Positions 22,665-30,692 of a stretch of DNA of 31,401 nucleotides are shown here, piece after piece; the stretch's first letter is position 1, and every line of letters begins with the position of its first letter. A program made the position numbers and the translations under genes. The stretch lies in assembly GCA_007129655.1 (NCBI GenBank), contig SKVC01000047.1, forward strand, positions 1 to 31,401, given 5' to 3'. A model generated the notes under the pieces. That model was given only the letters and a program-made list of their open reading frames with translations. It was not told where the DNA came from and searched no databases. The stretch is from Thermoplasmata archaeon. Lineage in GTDB: Archaea; Thermoplasmatota; Thermoplasmata; Halarchaeoplasmatales; Halarchaeoplasmataceae.

Positions 22665-24014
22665 TTATCTACCTCCTACGGTAACATCGCTTATAAGGGT
22701 CTGAGGACCTCCGTCGGTAACCGGGGCCGATTGTCCCTTGCCGCAGTGCCCGACTCCCGTTTTCATCTCATCGGTCAAGCCCTTGATATTCTTCAGGGTT
22801 TCCAGTGTGAAGCCGCTGAAACTAACGTCCTTAAGCGGAGTGGTTATCTCTCCATTTTCTATTAGATATGCCACCTGTGCGTTGAATTGGAAGGTACCCT
22901 GGGTAGGGTCTACCTGGCCGCCGCTGGTCGACTTTGCATATATGCCTCTGTCCACCTGCTCCAGCAATTCTTCCATCTTCATATCTCCGGGCATCATCAA
23001 AGTATTGCTCATCCTTACGATCGGTTTTACCCTGAAATCCTCGGCCCGGGCTCCCCCGTTGGGCTCCAGATCGAGTTTCCATGCACTTTCTCTGTTTAAG
23101 ATATAATCGTTGAGTTCACCGGAATCAACCAGTACTCGGCGTCTTGCTTTGGTACCTTCGTCGTCGAAGGGAAAACTTCCGTAGCCCTTGAAGGTCGGAT
23201 CGTCTACTATGGTCACACTCTCGTCGGCTACCATCTCTCCTAAACGCCCCTCCAGACAGCTGCTGCCGCTGGACACGAGATCGGCTTCCGCCGCATGACC
23301 AAAGGCCTCGTGGACGAATACACCGGTTAAGTGATTGTCCATTATCAACGGCATCTTACCGCCGGGTGCGTTTTCAGCATCCAGTAGGTCTTTCAAACGC
23401 TTCAGAACGGCTTCCGCCTTTGTATGTGCGTTTTCTATGCCTTCGTAACCGGCAACGGCACCGAACCCCTCCGTCGCCTTCTGAATTGTTTTACCTTTTC
23501 CCGTTACTATGACGTAGCCTAAAATCCTAGGTATGTTCATGAAAACATGGGTACCGTCACTGTTGAGTATCTCTTTTTCCACGAAGGAATCGCGATAGTG
23601 AATATCTACAGATTTCACATGGGGTTCCTGTAGTTTACCGTAAAGTTCCTTCATAAAAGATAATTTTTCTTCCACGTCGATATCCCTGAAATCACGTTTC
23701 ATGGGCATTTCGACACTTTCTTGAATCGCTTTGACGTCACCAAGACCTGTTTTTTCACTCTTCGATCCATCGTTTTGCTTCGCCATTCCCAGTGCTCTAT
23801 CCGCAGCTTCGGATAATCTGTCCAAAGCAGAAGTGCCTACGCACCCCCATCCGTTACCGTACAGCACACGTATCATCGCCCCTTCTTCGACACCGCTGGC
23901 CATACGCTCGATGCCGCCATCCTTCATTATCAGGTGAGATACTTCCCACTTTTCCCTTCTTATATCACAGAATCTAGCCCCATTATCTTTCATTCCGTCG
24001 ATAATATCTTCCAT
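22665..24014 (-). CDS. tldD: TldD zinc metalloprotease subunit
   Basis: A 449-residue catalytic TldD. The zinc motif HEAFGH (about 235-240) lies in TGVFVHEAFGHAAEAD, followed by the family blocks VTIVDDPTFKGYGSFPFDDE, RRRVLVDSGELNDYI and NGGARAEDFRVKPIVRMSNT. The C-terminus has VGHCGKGQSAPVTDGGPQ, another landmark. The ATG at 24014 gives the family N-terminus (MEDIIDGMKDNGARFCDIR) and sits 30 bases after a minus-strand AAAATTTATA. A longer frame to 24107 would cross the divergent neighbour's promoter. It heads a minus-strand run tldD-tldE-LKR-SDH with very short gaps. Confidence 0.94.
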   Translation of the reverse strand: MEDIIDGMKDNGARFCDIRREKWEVSHLIMKDGGIERMASGVEEGAMIRVLYGNGWGCVGTSALDRLSEAADRALGMAKQNDGSKSEKTGLGDVKAIQESVEMPMKRDFRDIDVEEKLSFMKELYGKLQEPHVKSVDIHYRDSFVEKEILNSDGTHVFMNIPRILGYVIVTGKGKTIQKATEGFGAVAGYEGIENAHTKAEAVLKRLKDLLDAENAPGGKMPLIMDNHLTGVFVHEAFGHAAEADLVSSGSSCLEGRLGEMVADESVTIVDDPTFKGYGSFPFDDEGTKARRRVLVDSGELNDYILNRESAWKLDLEPNGGARAEDFRVKPIVRMSNTLMMPGDMKMEELLEQVDRGIYAKSTSGGQVDPTQGTFQFNAQVAYLIENGEITTPLKDVSFSGFTLETLKNIKGLTDEMKTGVGHCGKGQSAPVTDGGPQTLISDVTVGGR

Positions 24015-24040
24015 ATCTGTGGTAAGTCGAGCATAGTATG

Positions 24041-24067
24041 TATAAATTTTCCTAAATGGTTTTATAC
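24041..24067. promoter_or_regulatory. Back-to-back TATA boxes of tldD and the YdjM-like gene
   Basis: TATAAATTTT at 24041-24050 (minus-strand AAAATTTATA) serves tldD, 30 bases away. GGTTTTATAC at 24058-24067 is centred 27 bases before the ATG at 24090. The two boxes are seven bases apart, so the divergent promoters may compete. Confidence 0.5.
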
Positions 24068-24089
24068 ACGAAGGTCGGTGAAAGAACAG

Positions 24090-24710
24090 ATGGACACCTT
24101 TGCTCACATAGTGATCCCCCTCTTGGTGGTGCTAGCACTTAGGGTAGATACAAGGAAGGCACTGATAATGCTTCCTCTAGCGGTCATACCGGATGTGGAC
24201 ATCTTTTTCAGGGCACACAGACTGCTCTTCCATAACGTATTCGTACTGGTACTTTTACCCCTACTCTTAGGATATTACATATATCATTACCATCGCAAGT
24301 ATTTTCCCTATGCCTGGATAGGCATCTTTTACCTGGCTGCACATCTGATACTTGATCTCAGCGAAGGCGTCGCACTGTTGTATCCTCTGACCACGGATTT
24401 CTACACCATCCAGGCCAATATGGCCTTCGGATTCTGGAACGGTATCCCATATCCGTCCTTCAGATTCATCTTCAACATAATCCCGGCTGAAAGAACCGTC
24501 GCCATCGGTGATAAATTAGGTCCCGGAGAAGCTTTAACACGCTATGAATCGGTCTCCGACGTTTCCAGCGGTTTGCTGTTCACCATCGTAGTCGCAGGGC
24601 TGATGTACTTCGATAAAGGTAAAAGGTTCCTGGTGATCGTGAAGGAACTCATTTTCGATATACTTAATATGATCAGGGAGCGGTTATTATCGTTATTCGG
24701 TAAAAGTTAA
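24090..24710 (+). CDS. YdjM/DUF457-like membrane protein with metal-site residues
   Basis: A 206-residue multipass protein resembling the YdjM/DUF457 family of membrane-bound, metal-dependent hydrolase-like proteins. Conserved polar residues sit in the membrane as expected: H6 in MDTFAHIVIP, D35 and D37 in IPDVDIFF, H43 and H48 in HRLLFHNV, and a later His/Asp pair in AAHLILDLSEG. Membrane segments are at about 7-17, 25-39, 48-66, 74-95 and 170-186. No reaction is established for the family. The ATG at 24090 follows a TATA box by 27 bases; the frame is open upstream but has no support there. It is divergent from tldD and convergent with the DUF5658 gene. Confidence 0.78.
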   Translation: MDTFAHIVIPLLVVLALRVDTRKALIMLPLAVIPDVDIFFRAHRLLFHNVFVLVLLPLLLGYYIYHYHRKYFPYAWIGIFYLAAHLILDLSEGVALLYPLTTDFYTIQANMAFGFWNGIPYPSFRFIFNIIPAERTVAIGDKLGPGEALTRYESVSDVSSGLLFTIVVAGLMYFDKGKRFLVIVKELIFDILNMIRERLLSLFGKS

Positions 24711-24713
24711 ATT

Positions 24714-25088
24714 TTATAACAACATTACATTGTTCACCACCGCCGCACCCCGGACCACACAGAATATCAGCAGTGGTACGTAGCGGTAGTTACCATCCAG
24801 TTTCTTTATGGAGCCCCAGGCAAGGAAGGTGATCAGAAATATGGACAGTAACAAGTTGACCGATATATACATCCATAAACCGTAGGTTGTGGATATGTAA
24901 GCCATGAAGGGATTCGCCTCTATGTAGCCCCGGAGCTCGAGAATATAAGAAGTATACAGGTCTAGTATCGTAAGCACCAGAGCTATAGATGTCAGTAAGA
25001 TGATGTTGGCGTTCCGTTTCACCTCTTCCTGGCACTTCGGCAGATATTCTTTAGCTAAAAAGCATTCATGCACCGTTCGGGTAAACAT
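24714..25088 (-). CDS. DUF5658-like small membrane protein
   Basis: A 124-residue protein with three membrane segments (about 27-48, 70-92, 102-121). ILDLYTSYILELRGYIEANPFMA, read in two parts, is the DUF5658 signature: Asp-x-x-Thr, then Gly and Glu-x-Asn-Pro before a short loop. The function is unknown. The 5' end overlaps the response-regulator gene by 23 bases, so it is probably the third gene of the histidine-kinase operon. The cytoplasmic N-terminal 25 residues are charged and Cys-containing. Confidence 0.72.
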   Translation of the reverse strand: MFTRTVHECFLAKEYLPKCQEEVKRNANIILLTSIALVLTILDLYTSYILELRGYIEANPFMAYISTTYGLWMYISVNLLLSIFLITFLAWGSIKKLDGNYRYVPLLIFCVVRGAAVVNNVMLL

Positions 25089-25479
25089 TGAGATCCAGCC
25101 AATAGGATTTTATTTTATTCATTATTTCGTCCAGTTTTTCTAGGGAAAAGGGTTTTTCCAGGTACGAATTTGCACCCAGATCGTAAGCGGTATTGACATC
25201 CTTTCTTTCCATGGATGAAGTTAAAACTATAACAGGTATCCGTTGTAAGTGGGGTTGTTCCTTGATCCACTTCAATATCTCCAAACCGGATTTTTTTGGT
25301 AGTTTAAGATCGAGCAGTATCAAGAGGGGTCTTTCCTCTCCGTTGAGGTATTCCATGGCAGAGTCACCTTCTACTTTGATCACCAACGGATTTTTTATTC
25401 CTGCTTTTTTGAAAGCGCGCTTTACAAGAAGCACATCGTTGGAATCATCTTCAACCAGTAATATAGGACCTTCTTTCAT
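25066..25479 (-). CDS. Single-domain response regulator
   Basis: A 137-residue receiver with no output domain, similar to Rcp1-type regulators. The acidic pocket is E10-D11-D12, the phosphorylation site is D57 in LLDLKLPKKSG, the switch residue is T87 in VLTSS, and the lysine is K109 in LEKPFS. Its ATG overlaps the kinase stop by ATGA, so the two are a cognate pair. With no DNA-binding part it must act by protein contact or pass phosphate on. It also overlaps the following DUF5658 gene. Confidence 0.94.
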   Translation of the reverse strand: MKEGPILLVEDDSNDVLLVKRAFKKAGIKNPLVIKVEGDSAMEYLNGEERPLLILLDLKLPKKSGLEILKWIKEQPHLQRIPVIVLTSSMERKDVNTAYDLGANSYLEKPFSLEKLDEIMNKIKSYWLDLNVYPNGA

Positions 25480-27215
25480 CTACCTACCTCCGCCATCGGT
25501 AACCGTATCCAGAACATACTGCCTTTGCCGGGTTCTGAATCCACTCCCACTTTGCCTCCCATGCGCTCTATCCCTTTTCGGACTACCGCCAAACCCACGC
25601 CTGTACCGGAATAAACTTCCCTACCGTGCAATCTTTCGAATACCTCGAATATCTTGTCGTGGTACTCTTTAGCGATCCCGATCCCGTTGTCTCCGACCTC
25701 CAGCCTCACATCGCCGTTCATCATTATCGATCTTATCTCTACTTCCGGAACCTTTTCATCTTCTACGAATTTTAAAGCGTTCTCCAAAAGATTAGAGATA
25801 CACTGTTTCAGTATCATTTCGTTTGCAATAACATCTGGGAACTTGCCGTTGGTTTTAACTTTGGCTCCCATGCTTTCTATCTCATCGCTAAACTCTGAAA
25901 TCACATCATCTACCGATCTCCGGAGCGGTACCCTTTTCACTTCCATCTTTTCATGGGTAAGCCGTCCGTATCTTAGTAGATCTGACATCAACTTGTCCAT
26001 GTTATGGGTGGCAGCATTGATACGTTCAAGATATTCTTTACCGGTATCATCTAACTTATCACCGGATTCCTCCAGCAGTATCCCGCTGAAACCTTTCATG
26101 GCCCTCACGGGAGCCCTTAAGTCGTGTGAAACCGAGTAAGTAAAGGTCTTTAATTCTTCTAACGATCCCTGAAGTTCCTTAGTTCGCTTCTCCACAGTGT
26201 CTTCAAGATTTTCACGGTGTTCTCTGAGATCTTTTTCTACCGATTTTCTCTTTCTTATATCATCTCTTAGTTCTGCTGTTCGCAGATCAACCTTCTTCTT
26301 CAGCACTAGGTTTGTGCCGAATAGAAATACTATCCCACCTACTACTATAAACATCAGATATTTTGCCCATCCGGGAAATATCTCTACAGCCTCCCTTTCA
26401 CCTCGCTCTCCGATAAATTCGTCGATGGCTCTGTAGTATATGGAGTCGGAGTCCGCTTTCATCTCTATAAGGTGGTGGTCTATCCTAGCGATCCGGTCCT
26501 CGCTCTCGGGATCGTTCCTATCAAAAGCAAAACGTATCGATATAGGTGTAAAAAGGATCGGAGTCCTATCCACACCATATTCGTTTTCGAATCTTTGGCC
26601 GAAGAACCTGTTTACCGCACCTACATCGGCGTCTCCTGCATCTAAAGCCTCGAAGACATCCCGATAACTCGGGTACTCAAAAAAGGTTGCGTTGATACCG
26701 AAATCGGCTGTCATAGCTCTTATGCCTTCGGGTCCTATGTTGTATATCCCCTCCTCCATCACTGCGATCCTCTTCCCTTCCAGATCCAAGAATGTTTGAA
26801 CATCCACACCGGGTCTTGAATAGAGTCGCCCCCAATCCGGGAATACTGTTTCTTGGTTGAATGCGTATATCTCCTCACGATCTTTGGACCATGCAACATC
26901 CTGCATCACCTCTATTTCACCATTCCTTAAACGTTCCAAGCCCTGGGAAAAGCTTCCATGAACGTATTCGATCTCCCATCCCTCTCTCTCGGCGATATGT
27001 TCCATCAATACAGGAAATATTCCGGTTGCGATACCGTCCTCGTCGGTGAATATCTTAGGTGGGTTCTCGTATATTCCCACCCTTAGAACGATATTATCTT
27101 CCTGTGAGACGACGAGGCATGGCGCGATAAGATGTAGGGTGAATAAAACCAACAGTAACACTGTTATCGTTTTTTTAAAGGCACGGTTGCCTACCTCTTT
27201 ATTTTCGGACCCCAT
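25476..27215 (-). CDS. Sensor histidine kinase with extracellular solute-binding domain
   Basis: A 579-residue membrane kinase. Order: a signal or first membrane segment (about 16-33); a type-3 periplasmic-binding-protein domain (about 42-275: VLRVGIYENPPKIFTDEDG, then GEIEVMQDVAWSKDREEIYAF); a membrane segment (about 285-304); a coiled helix (310-356); HisKA with the phosphate-accepting H364 in SVSHDLRAP; and HATPase with N-box NLLENALKF (475-483), DNGIGIA (509-515) and GTGVGLAVV (537-545). The outer domain probably senses a small ligand such as an amino acid, directly; no separate receptor is visible. A TATA-like TTTATAAATATATA lies just upstream. The response regulator overlaps the 3' end by four bases. 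Confidence 0.94.
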   Translation of the reverse strand: MGSENKEVGNRAFKKTITVLLLVLFTLHLIAPCLVVSQEDNIVLRVGIYENPPKIFTDEDGIATGIFPVLMEHIAEREGWEIEYVHGSFSQGLERLRNGEIEVMQDVAWSKDREEIYAFNQETVFPDWGRLYSRPGVDVQTFLDLEGKRIAVMEEGIYNIGPEGIRAMTADFGINATFFEYPSYRDVFEALDAGDADVGAVNRFFGQRFENEYGVDRTPILFTPISIRFAFDRNDPESEDRIARIDHHLIEMKADSDSIYYRAIDEFIGERGEREAVEIFPGWAKYLMFIVVGGIVFLFGTNLVLKKKVDLRTAELRDDIRKRKSVEKDLREHRENLEDTVEKRTKELQGSLEELKTFTYSVSHDLRAPVRAMKGFSGILLEESGDKLDDTGKEYLERINAATHNMDKLMSDLLRYGRLTHEKMEVKRVPLRRSVDDVISEFSDEIESMGAKVKTNGKFPDVIANEMILKQCISNLLENALKFVEDEKVPEVEIRSIMMNGDVRLEVGDNGIGIAKEYHDKIFEVFERLHGREVYSGTGVGLAVVRKGIERMGGKVGVDSEPGKGSMFWIRLPMAEVGR

Positions 27216-27224
27216 CTAATTCAC

Positions 27225-27238
27225 TTTATAAATATATA
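27225..27238 (-). promoter_or_regulatory. TATA-rich element for the kinase operon
   Basis: This A/T-only stretch reads TATATATTTATAAA on the minus strand and ends 10 bases before the kinase ATG at 27215. A start about 25 bases downstream of its distal part would be leaderless or nearly so. Confidence 0.4.
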
Positions 27239-27308
27239 CGATAGTAATTCAAATAAGCTTTACGTACATTTATCTATAAACAGTTGGTTGTAAAAAAAGA
27301 AACCACAT

Positions 27309-27345
27309 CTATATATACCACAATCCGAATACCACTATGGTGGTA
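27309..27345 (+). promoter_or_regulatory. Promoter and candidate operator of the site-2 protease gene
   Basis: CTATATATA (27309-27317) is a strong TATA box. About 25 bases downstream, at the expected transcription start, is a palindrome: TACCAC (27330-27335), TATG, then GTGGTA (27340-27345). The word ATACCAC also occurs as a direct repeat at 27315-27321. The palindrome ends five bases before the ATG, so a bound protein would block initiation. Confidence 0.5.
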
Positions 27346-27350
27346 CAAGG

Positions 27351-28466
27351 ATGAAAACTTCCATAAAGATCGGTAAGCTATACGGCATACCGGTGAAACT
27401 GCATATTACGCTTATTCTTATAGTCGCACTTATCACGTGGTCCATCGGTTCGAACATGCTGCTGATAGCCGAGTCCTTAAGGATACCGGACCCCGGTGTG
27501 GAAACCGGTATGATCAGTTACACCATAGGTCTGGTATTAGCCATCGGCTTGTTTGTGAGCGTACTGATACATGAGATGGCCCATTCCATCGTAAGTATAA
27601 AGAATGGCATCAACGTGGAAGAGATATCGTTATGGCTCTTCGGAGGTATATCCAGCATGGAGGAGATACCGAAGGATCCGAACCTTGAGATCAAGATCAG
27701 TGTCGTGGGTCCTCTGTCGAGTCTCGCCCTGGGCGCCGGCGCTTTTGTATTAGGAATGTTATTTACCGATCCGATACTGAGCTTCGTATTCCTGTACCTT
27801 AGCTTCATCAACTTCTTACTGGCAGGCTTCAATCTCATACCGGCATTCCCAATGGACGGAGGTAGGATCCTCAGGGCACTCCTGGCCAAAAAGATGCCCT
27901 ACGCCAAGGCCACCGTCAGGGCCGCAGACGTAGGCAAGGTCTTCGCCGTTATCTTTGGAATAATCGGTCTTTTCTTCAATATTTTTCTTATACTGATAGC
28001 CTTCTTCATCTACATGGCGGCTTCTCAGGAATCACAGAGTGTGATGGTCCGGGAAGTCCTGGGTAAAGTAATAGCGAAGAACATAATGACCAAGGAAGTG
28101 AAAACCATATCTCCGGACACTACGGTAGCAGAATTTCTGAAAAAAGTCACCACCCATCAACATACCGGCTTCCCTGTGGTTCGGAACGATAAGGTGGTCG
28201 GGCTGGTAACCCTCGGAGATACGAAGAACATAGACGAATCTCGGATACGCACCGCTACGGTAAGCGACATCATGGCCACCGATATCGTATGCGCCCATCC
28301 AGACGAAGACGTCAGCGAAATATGGAATATCATGCTCAAAAAACAGTTCGGCAGATTCCCGGTGATCAAAGACGGTGAACTCGTTGGCATAATCACCCGC
28401 TCCGATATACTTCATTCCTTCAACATACTGTCGGAACTAGAGCGGTTCAGAGGTAACGAGATCTAA
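27351..28466 (+). CDS. Site-2-type intramembrane metalloprotease with CBS domains
   Basis: A 371-residue M50 protease that cuts proteins inside the membrane. The zinc motif is H74-E75-MA-H78, and the third ligand is D169 in NLIPAFPMDGGR. Membrane segments lie at about 17-40, 57-79, 115-137, 140-163 and 192-222. Two CBS domains follow (about 240-300, opening NIMTKEVKTISPDTT, and 305-365, opening DIMATDIVCAHPDED); such pairs usually bind adenine nucleotides, so protease activity may follow energy status. This is the layout of MJ0392-type archaeal S2P enzymes. Substrates are unknown. The ATG is preceded by a TATA box and a palindrome. Confidence 0.95.
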   Translation: MKTSIKIGKLYGIPVKLHITLILIVALITWSIGSNMLLIAESLRIPDPGVETGMISYTIGLVLAIGLFVSVLIHEMAHSIVSIKNGINVEEISLWLFGGISSMEEIPKDPNLEIKISVVGPLSSLALGAGAFVLGMLFTDPILSFVFLYLSFINFLLAGFNLIPAFPMDGGRILRALLAKKMPYAKATVRAADVGKVFAVIFGIIGLFFNIFLILIAFFIYMAASQESQSVMVREVLGKVIAKNIMTKEVKTISPDTTVAEFLKKVTTHQHTGFPVVRNDKVVGLVTLGDTKNIDESRIRTATVSDIMATDIVCAHPDEDVSEIWNIMLKKQFGRFPVIKDGELVGIITRSDILHSFNILSELERFRGNEI

Positions 28467-28517
28467 CGGAACTGCGCAATCCATTGCGTAAAATGGTAAT
28501 TATAGTACTACGACATC

Positions 28518-29282
28518 TCAATAGTGTCCAAGCAGTCCTTTCTGTTTCGCTATCTTTTCCAGGTATCCGAATACCAGATATCCTACGGCGAAGTAGGCAA
28601 GTGAGTTGAGCAGTAGGATCATCACGGAATTTAAGGGTAGCTCCAGGAAGGGAGTCCCCCTGACCATGACATCGTTGATAAGAACGCTTCCCCAGGATAC
28701 CGGCAGCACGTATATGATCGCACTATCCAGAGCGGCAGGGATCATCAGCAGAACGATAAACAGGAACTGGAATATGCTCAGTGTCGCCTGTACCTTTTTG
28801 AATATCAATGCCAGACCGCCCATCATGTAGCCTATGCCGTAGACCGACAGTAGTGTCAGAAATACCAATAATAACACTCCCGGATCCAAGTTGAGATAAT
28901 GCCCGGTACCCACCATCATCGCCATAAGGAAGGCGGACATCAGCAAGAGATTTACCATGAAGGATGCCAGTACTCTGTAACCGGATATTCTGCCGAAACT
29001 CACCGGAGATATGTACAGCTGCTCCAAAGTACCGTTCCTGGCTTCCTCTAGTATACTCCAGGATAATTCCGAGAACCCGAGTATTGCGAATATCCACAGA
29101 GCGAAGCCGACTATGGTAGATTCCAGGGTTTCCGGCGTGGCATTGAAGGATTGCATCCCCAAGAATATCAGGGCGAATAGGATGTAGATACCTCCCATCA
29201 TCATCACTGTGTTGAATGCGTAACGCTTCAACTCGATGTAGTACTTTTTGAGTACCGCCAGGAAAACATAGAGGTCCTTCAT
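28518..29282 (-). CDS. ABC-2 type transporter permease
   Basis: A 254-residue permease with six hydrophobic segments (about 22-42, 55-74, 103-127, 135-160, 166-188, 220-242) and the ABC-2 layout. The conserved stretch LEEARNGTLEQLYISPVSF, just after the second segment, is the usual coupling region of this family. The ATG overlaps the ATPase stop by ATGA. Together they form a simple exporter, perhaps for a drug, lipid or polysaccharide precursor; the substrate cannot be read from the sequence. It converges with the site-2 protease gene across a 51-base gap. Confidence 0.92.
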   Translation of the reverse strand: MKDLYVFLAVLKKYYIELKRYAFNTVMMMGGIYILFALIFLGMQSFNATPETLESTIVGFALWIFAILGFSELSWSILEEARNGTLEQLYISPVSFGRISGYRVLASFMVNLLLMSAFLMAMMVGTGHYLNLDPGVLLLVFLTLLSVYGIGYMMGGLALIFKKVQATLSIFQFLFIVLLMIPAALDSAIIYVLPVSWGSVLINDVMVRGTPFLELPLNSVMILLLNSLAYFAVGYLVFGYLEKIAKQKGLLGHY

Positions 29283-30220
29283 CTTCTATCACCGTCCAGC
29301 AGCTTTACGAAAATCTCTTCGAAATTGGGTTCCTTTGTTTTAACGTGATCTATCTCTATCCTTCTCTCTTTGAAAAGATCCACCAGCCGGTAGAATTCCT
29401 TTGAATCCTTCAACTGGCAGTTGATAACGGTATGTGAATCCCTGATATCTATGTTGTAGTGTTCCGGTAGAACGTCCCTTAACTCATTCCACCTACCCTG
29501 TAGTCCGATCTCGTAGGCCTGGACCTTGAATATATCCTTCAGGCCTTTCACGGTATCGTCGGCCACCACCCTACCGTGGTTTATGATAACCACCCGGTCG
29601 CAGACGTCCTCCACAACGTTCATATCGTGACTGCTCAGCAGTATGGTTTTATCCCCGTCCCGTACGAGTTCCTTGATGTAATTTCTCAGCTCCAGCGAGG
29701 TCTCCACATCCAAGCCCAGAGTTGGTTCGTCCAGCAGTAGCAGAGGCGTATCACGGATAAGTGCGCATCCCAGGGCCAGCTTCTGCTGCATCCCGCGAGA
29801 TAACTTTCTGGCCGGTACGTTTTCCTTCTCCTCCAGCTTAAAGGTTTTTAGTAAACTCACGATATCTTCACGAACGGAAGACGGCGATAGTCCCTGTAGG
29901 CCGGCGAAGAACTCAAGATTCTCACGGGTGCTCAGCCGCCAGTAGATGTTTCTGTTACCCTCCAGCACAGCACTTACGTACCTGGCAACTCTGTCCTTTA
30001 CTTCCTCTCCGAAAAAACGTACCGAACCGGTGTCCGGTAGTATCAAACCACATACGCACTTGATGGCCGTGGTCTTACCGGCCCCGTTGGGTCCCAGCAG
30101 CCCCATCACCTCGCCTTTTGAAAGATCAAAACTCACATCCCGAAGCGCCTCTACGCTTTCCTTCCTCCACTGCGGATACGTCTTGTTCAATCCCTTTACT
30201 TCCAAGGCCATTTCTGTCAT
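29279..30220 (-). CDS. ABC transporter ATP-binding protein
   Basis: A 313-residue ATPase subunit of an ABC-2 exporter. Walker A is GPNGAGKT (about 43-50), the signature is LSRGMQQ (about 140-146) with R replacing the more usual G/S-G-Q run, Walker B is LLLLDEPTLGLD (from about 160), and the H-loop is SSHDMN. A C-terminal domain of about 90 residues (from VKGLKDIF) is typical of the CcmA-like group. The start is the ATG at 30220, with GCATTTATACC about 31 bases upstream; a TTG at 30229 or an ATG at 30211 are possible. It is coupled to the permease. The promoter lies against the edge of the RHS remnant. Confidence 0.94.
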   Translation of the reverse strand: MTEMALEVKGLNKTYPQWRKESVEALRDVSFDLSKGEVMGLLGPNGAGKTTAIKCVCGLILPDTGSVRFFGEEVKDRVARYVSAVLEGNRNIYWRLSTRENLEFFAGLQGLSPSSVREDIVSLLKTFKLEEKENVPARKLSRGMQQKLALGCALIRDTPLLLLDEPTLGLDVETSLELRNYIKELVRDGDKTILLSSHDMNVVEDVCDRVVIINHGRVVADDTVKGLKDIFKVQAYEIGLQGRWNELRDVLPEHYNIDIRDSHTVINCQLKDSKEFYRLVDLFKERRIEIDHVKTKEPNFEEIFVKLLDGDRR

Positions 30221-30260
30221 TTCTAACAACTATTGATGTAAGATACGGTATAAATGCTTT

Positions 30261-30410
30261 TACGACAAAGAAGGCCGCTTGACCACAGTAGTATACCCGG
30301 ACGGCTCGGCAACCGGCCAGTACTACGACCGAGCACGGATGTACTCACCGCAACAGGGACGGTTCCTGAGCCAAGACCGCTGGGCATGGTCGACGGGCCG
30401 AACATGTAGA
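30261..30410 (+). pseudogene. RHS/YD-repeat protein remnant
   Basis: The frame from 30261 reads YDKEGRLTTVVYPDGSATGQ, then YYDRARMYSPQQGRFLSQDRW. The first part is a YD repeat (YDxxGRLTxVxYPDG). The second is the end of the RHS core (ARYYDPxxGRFLSxDP), here with MYS for YYD. In an intact RHS or wall-associated protein many repeats and a long core separate these parts, so this is an internally deleted scrap. It has no start codon or upstream part, and its base composition is more GC-rich than the surroundings. The 5' edge abuts the TATA box of the ABC operon; the 3' side runs into the VapBC promoter. Confidence 0.65.
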
Positions 30411-30438
30411 GGGATCCGGTTAGGAAGTTTACGGAAAA

Positions 30439-30474
30439 CTATTTATCTATCGATAGCACTATCGTAATACGATA
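30439..30474 (+). promoter_or_regulatory. VapBC promoter with two palindromes
   Basis: CTATTTATC (30439-30447) is a TATA box. Directly after it lie CTATCGATAG (30447-30456, perfect) and TATCGT-AAT-ACGATA (30460-30474), which share the half-site TATCG and cover the expected transcription start. AbrB-type antitoxins normally repress their own operon by binding such paired sites. Confidence 0.6.
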
Positions 30475-30476
30475 AC

Positions 30477-30692
30477 ATGAACGAAACGGTAACCGTTTCA
30501 CCGAAATATCAGGTCGTGATTCCATCGTTGATACGGAAGGAATTGGATATACGCCCAGGAGAGAAAGTTGTGGTGATGGAAAAGGACGGTGTAATACATC
30601 TGATAAGGGTTGGAAACATAAAGAAACTGCGTGGTAAATTTGGTAAGATCACATCGGAGGGGCTACGAGATGAAGAAGAAAGATTCACCTAA
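30477..30692 (+). CDS. vapB: AbrB/SpoVT-type VapB antitoxin
   Basis: A 71-residue antitoxin. The N-terminal swapped-hairpin DNA-binding domain is clear: VTVSPKYQVVIPSLIRKELD, then RPGEKVVVMEKDGVIHLI. The C-terminal tail (LRGKFGKITSEGLRDEEERF) would wrap the toxin. The ATG lies three bases after the second operator-like palindrome. The toxin gene starts inside its 3' end (23-base overlap) behind a GGAGGGG site at 30656-30662, typical of coupled toxin-antitoxin pairs. Confidence 0.93.
   Translation: MNETVTVSPKYQVVIPSLIRKELDIRPGEKVVVMEKDGVIHLIRVGNIKKLRGKFGKITSEGLRDEEERFT

Noticed and set aside
24107..24107. Upstream start for tldD extending it by 31 residues
   Set aside because: The extension crosses the divergent promoter and the neighbour's start, has no family similarity, and a TATA box supports the ATG at 24014.
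28475..28488. CGCAAT-CC-ATTGCG palindrome between the site-2 protease and the ABC permease
   Set aside because: A two-base loop cannot form a good hairpin and no T-run follows; it is too short to call a terminator or operator on its own.
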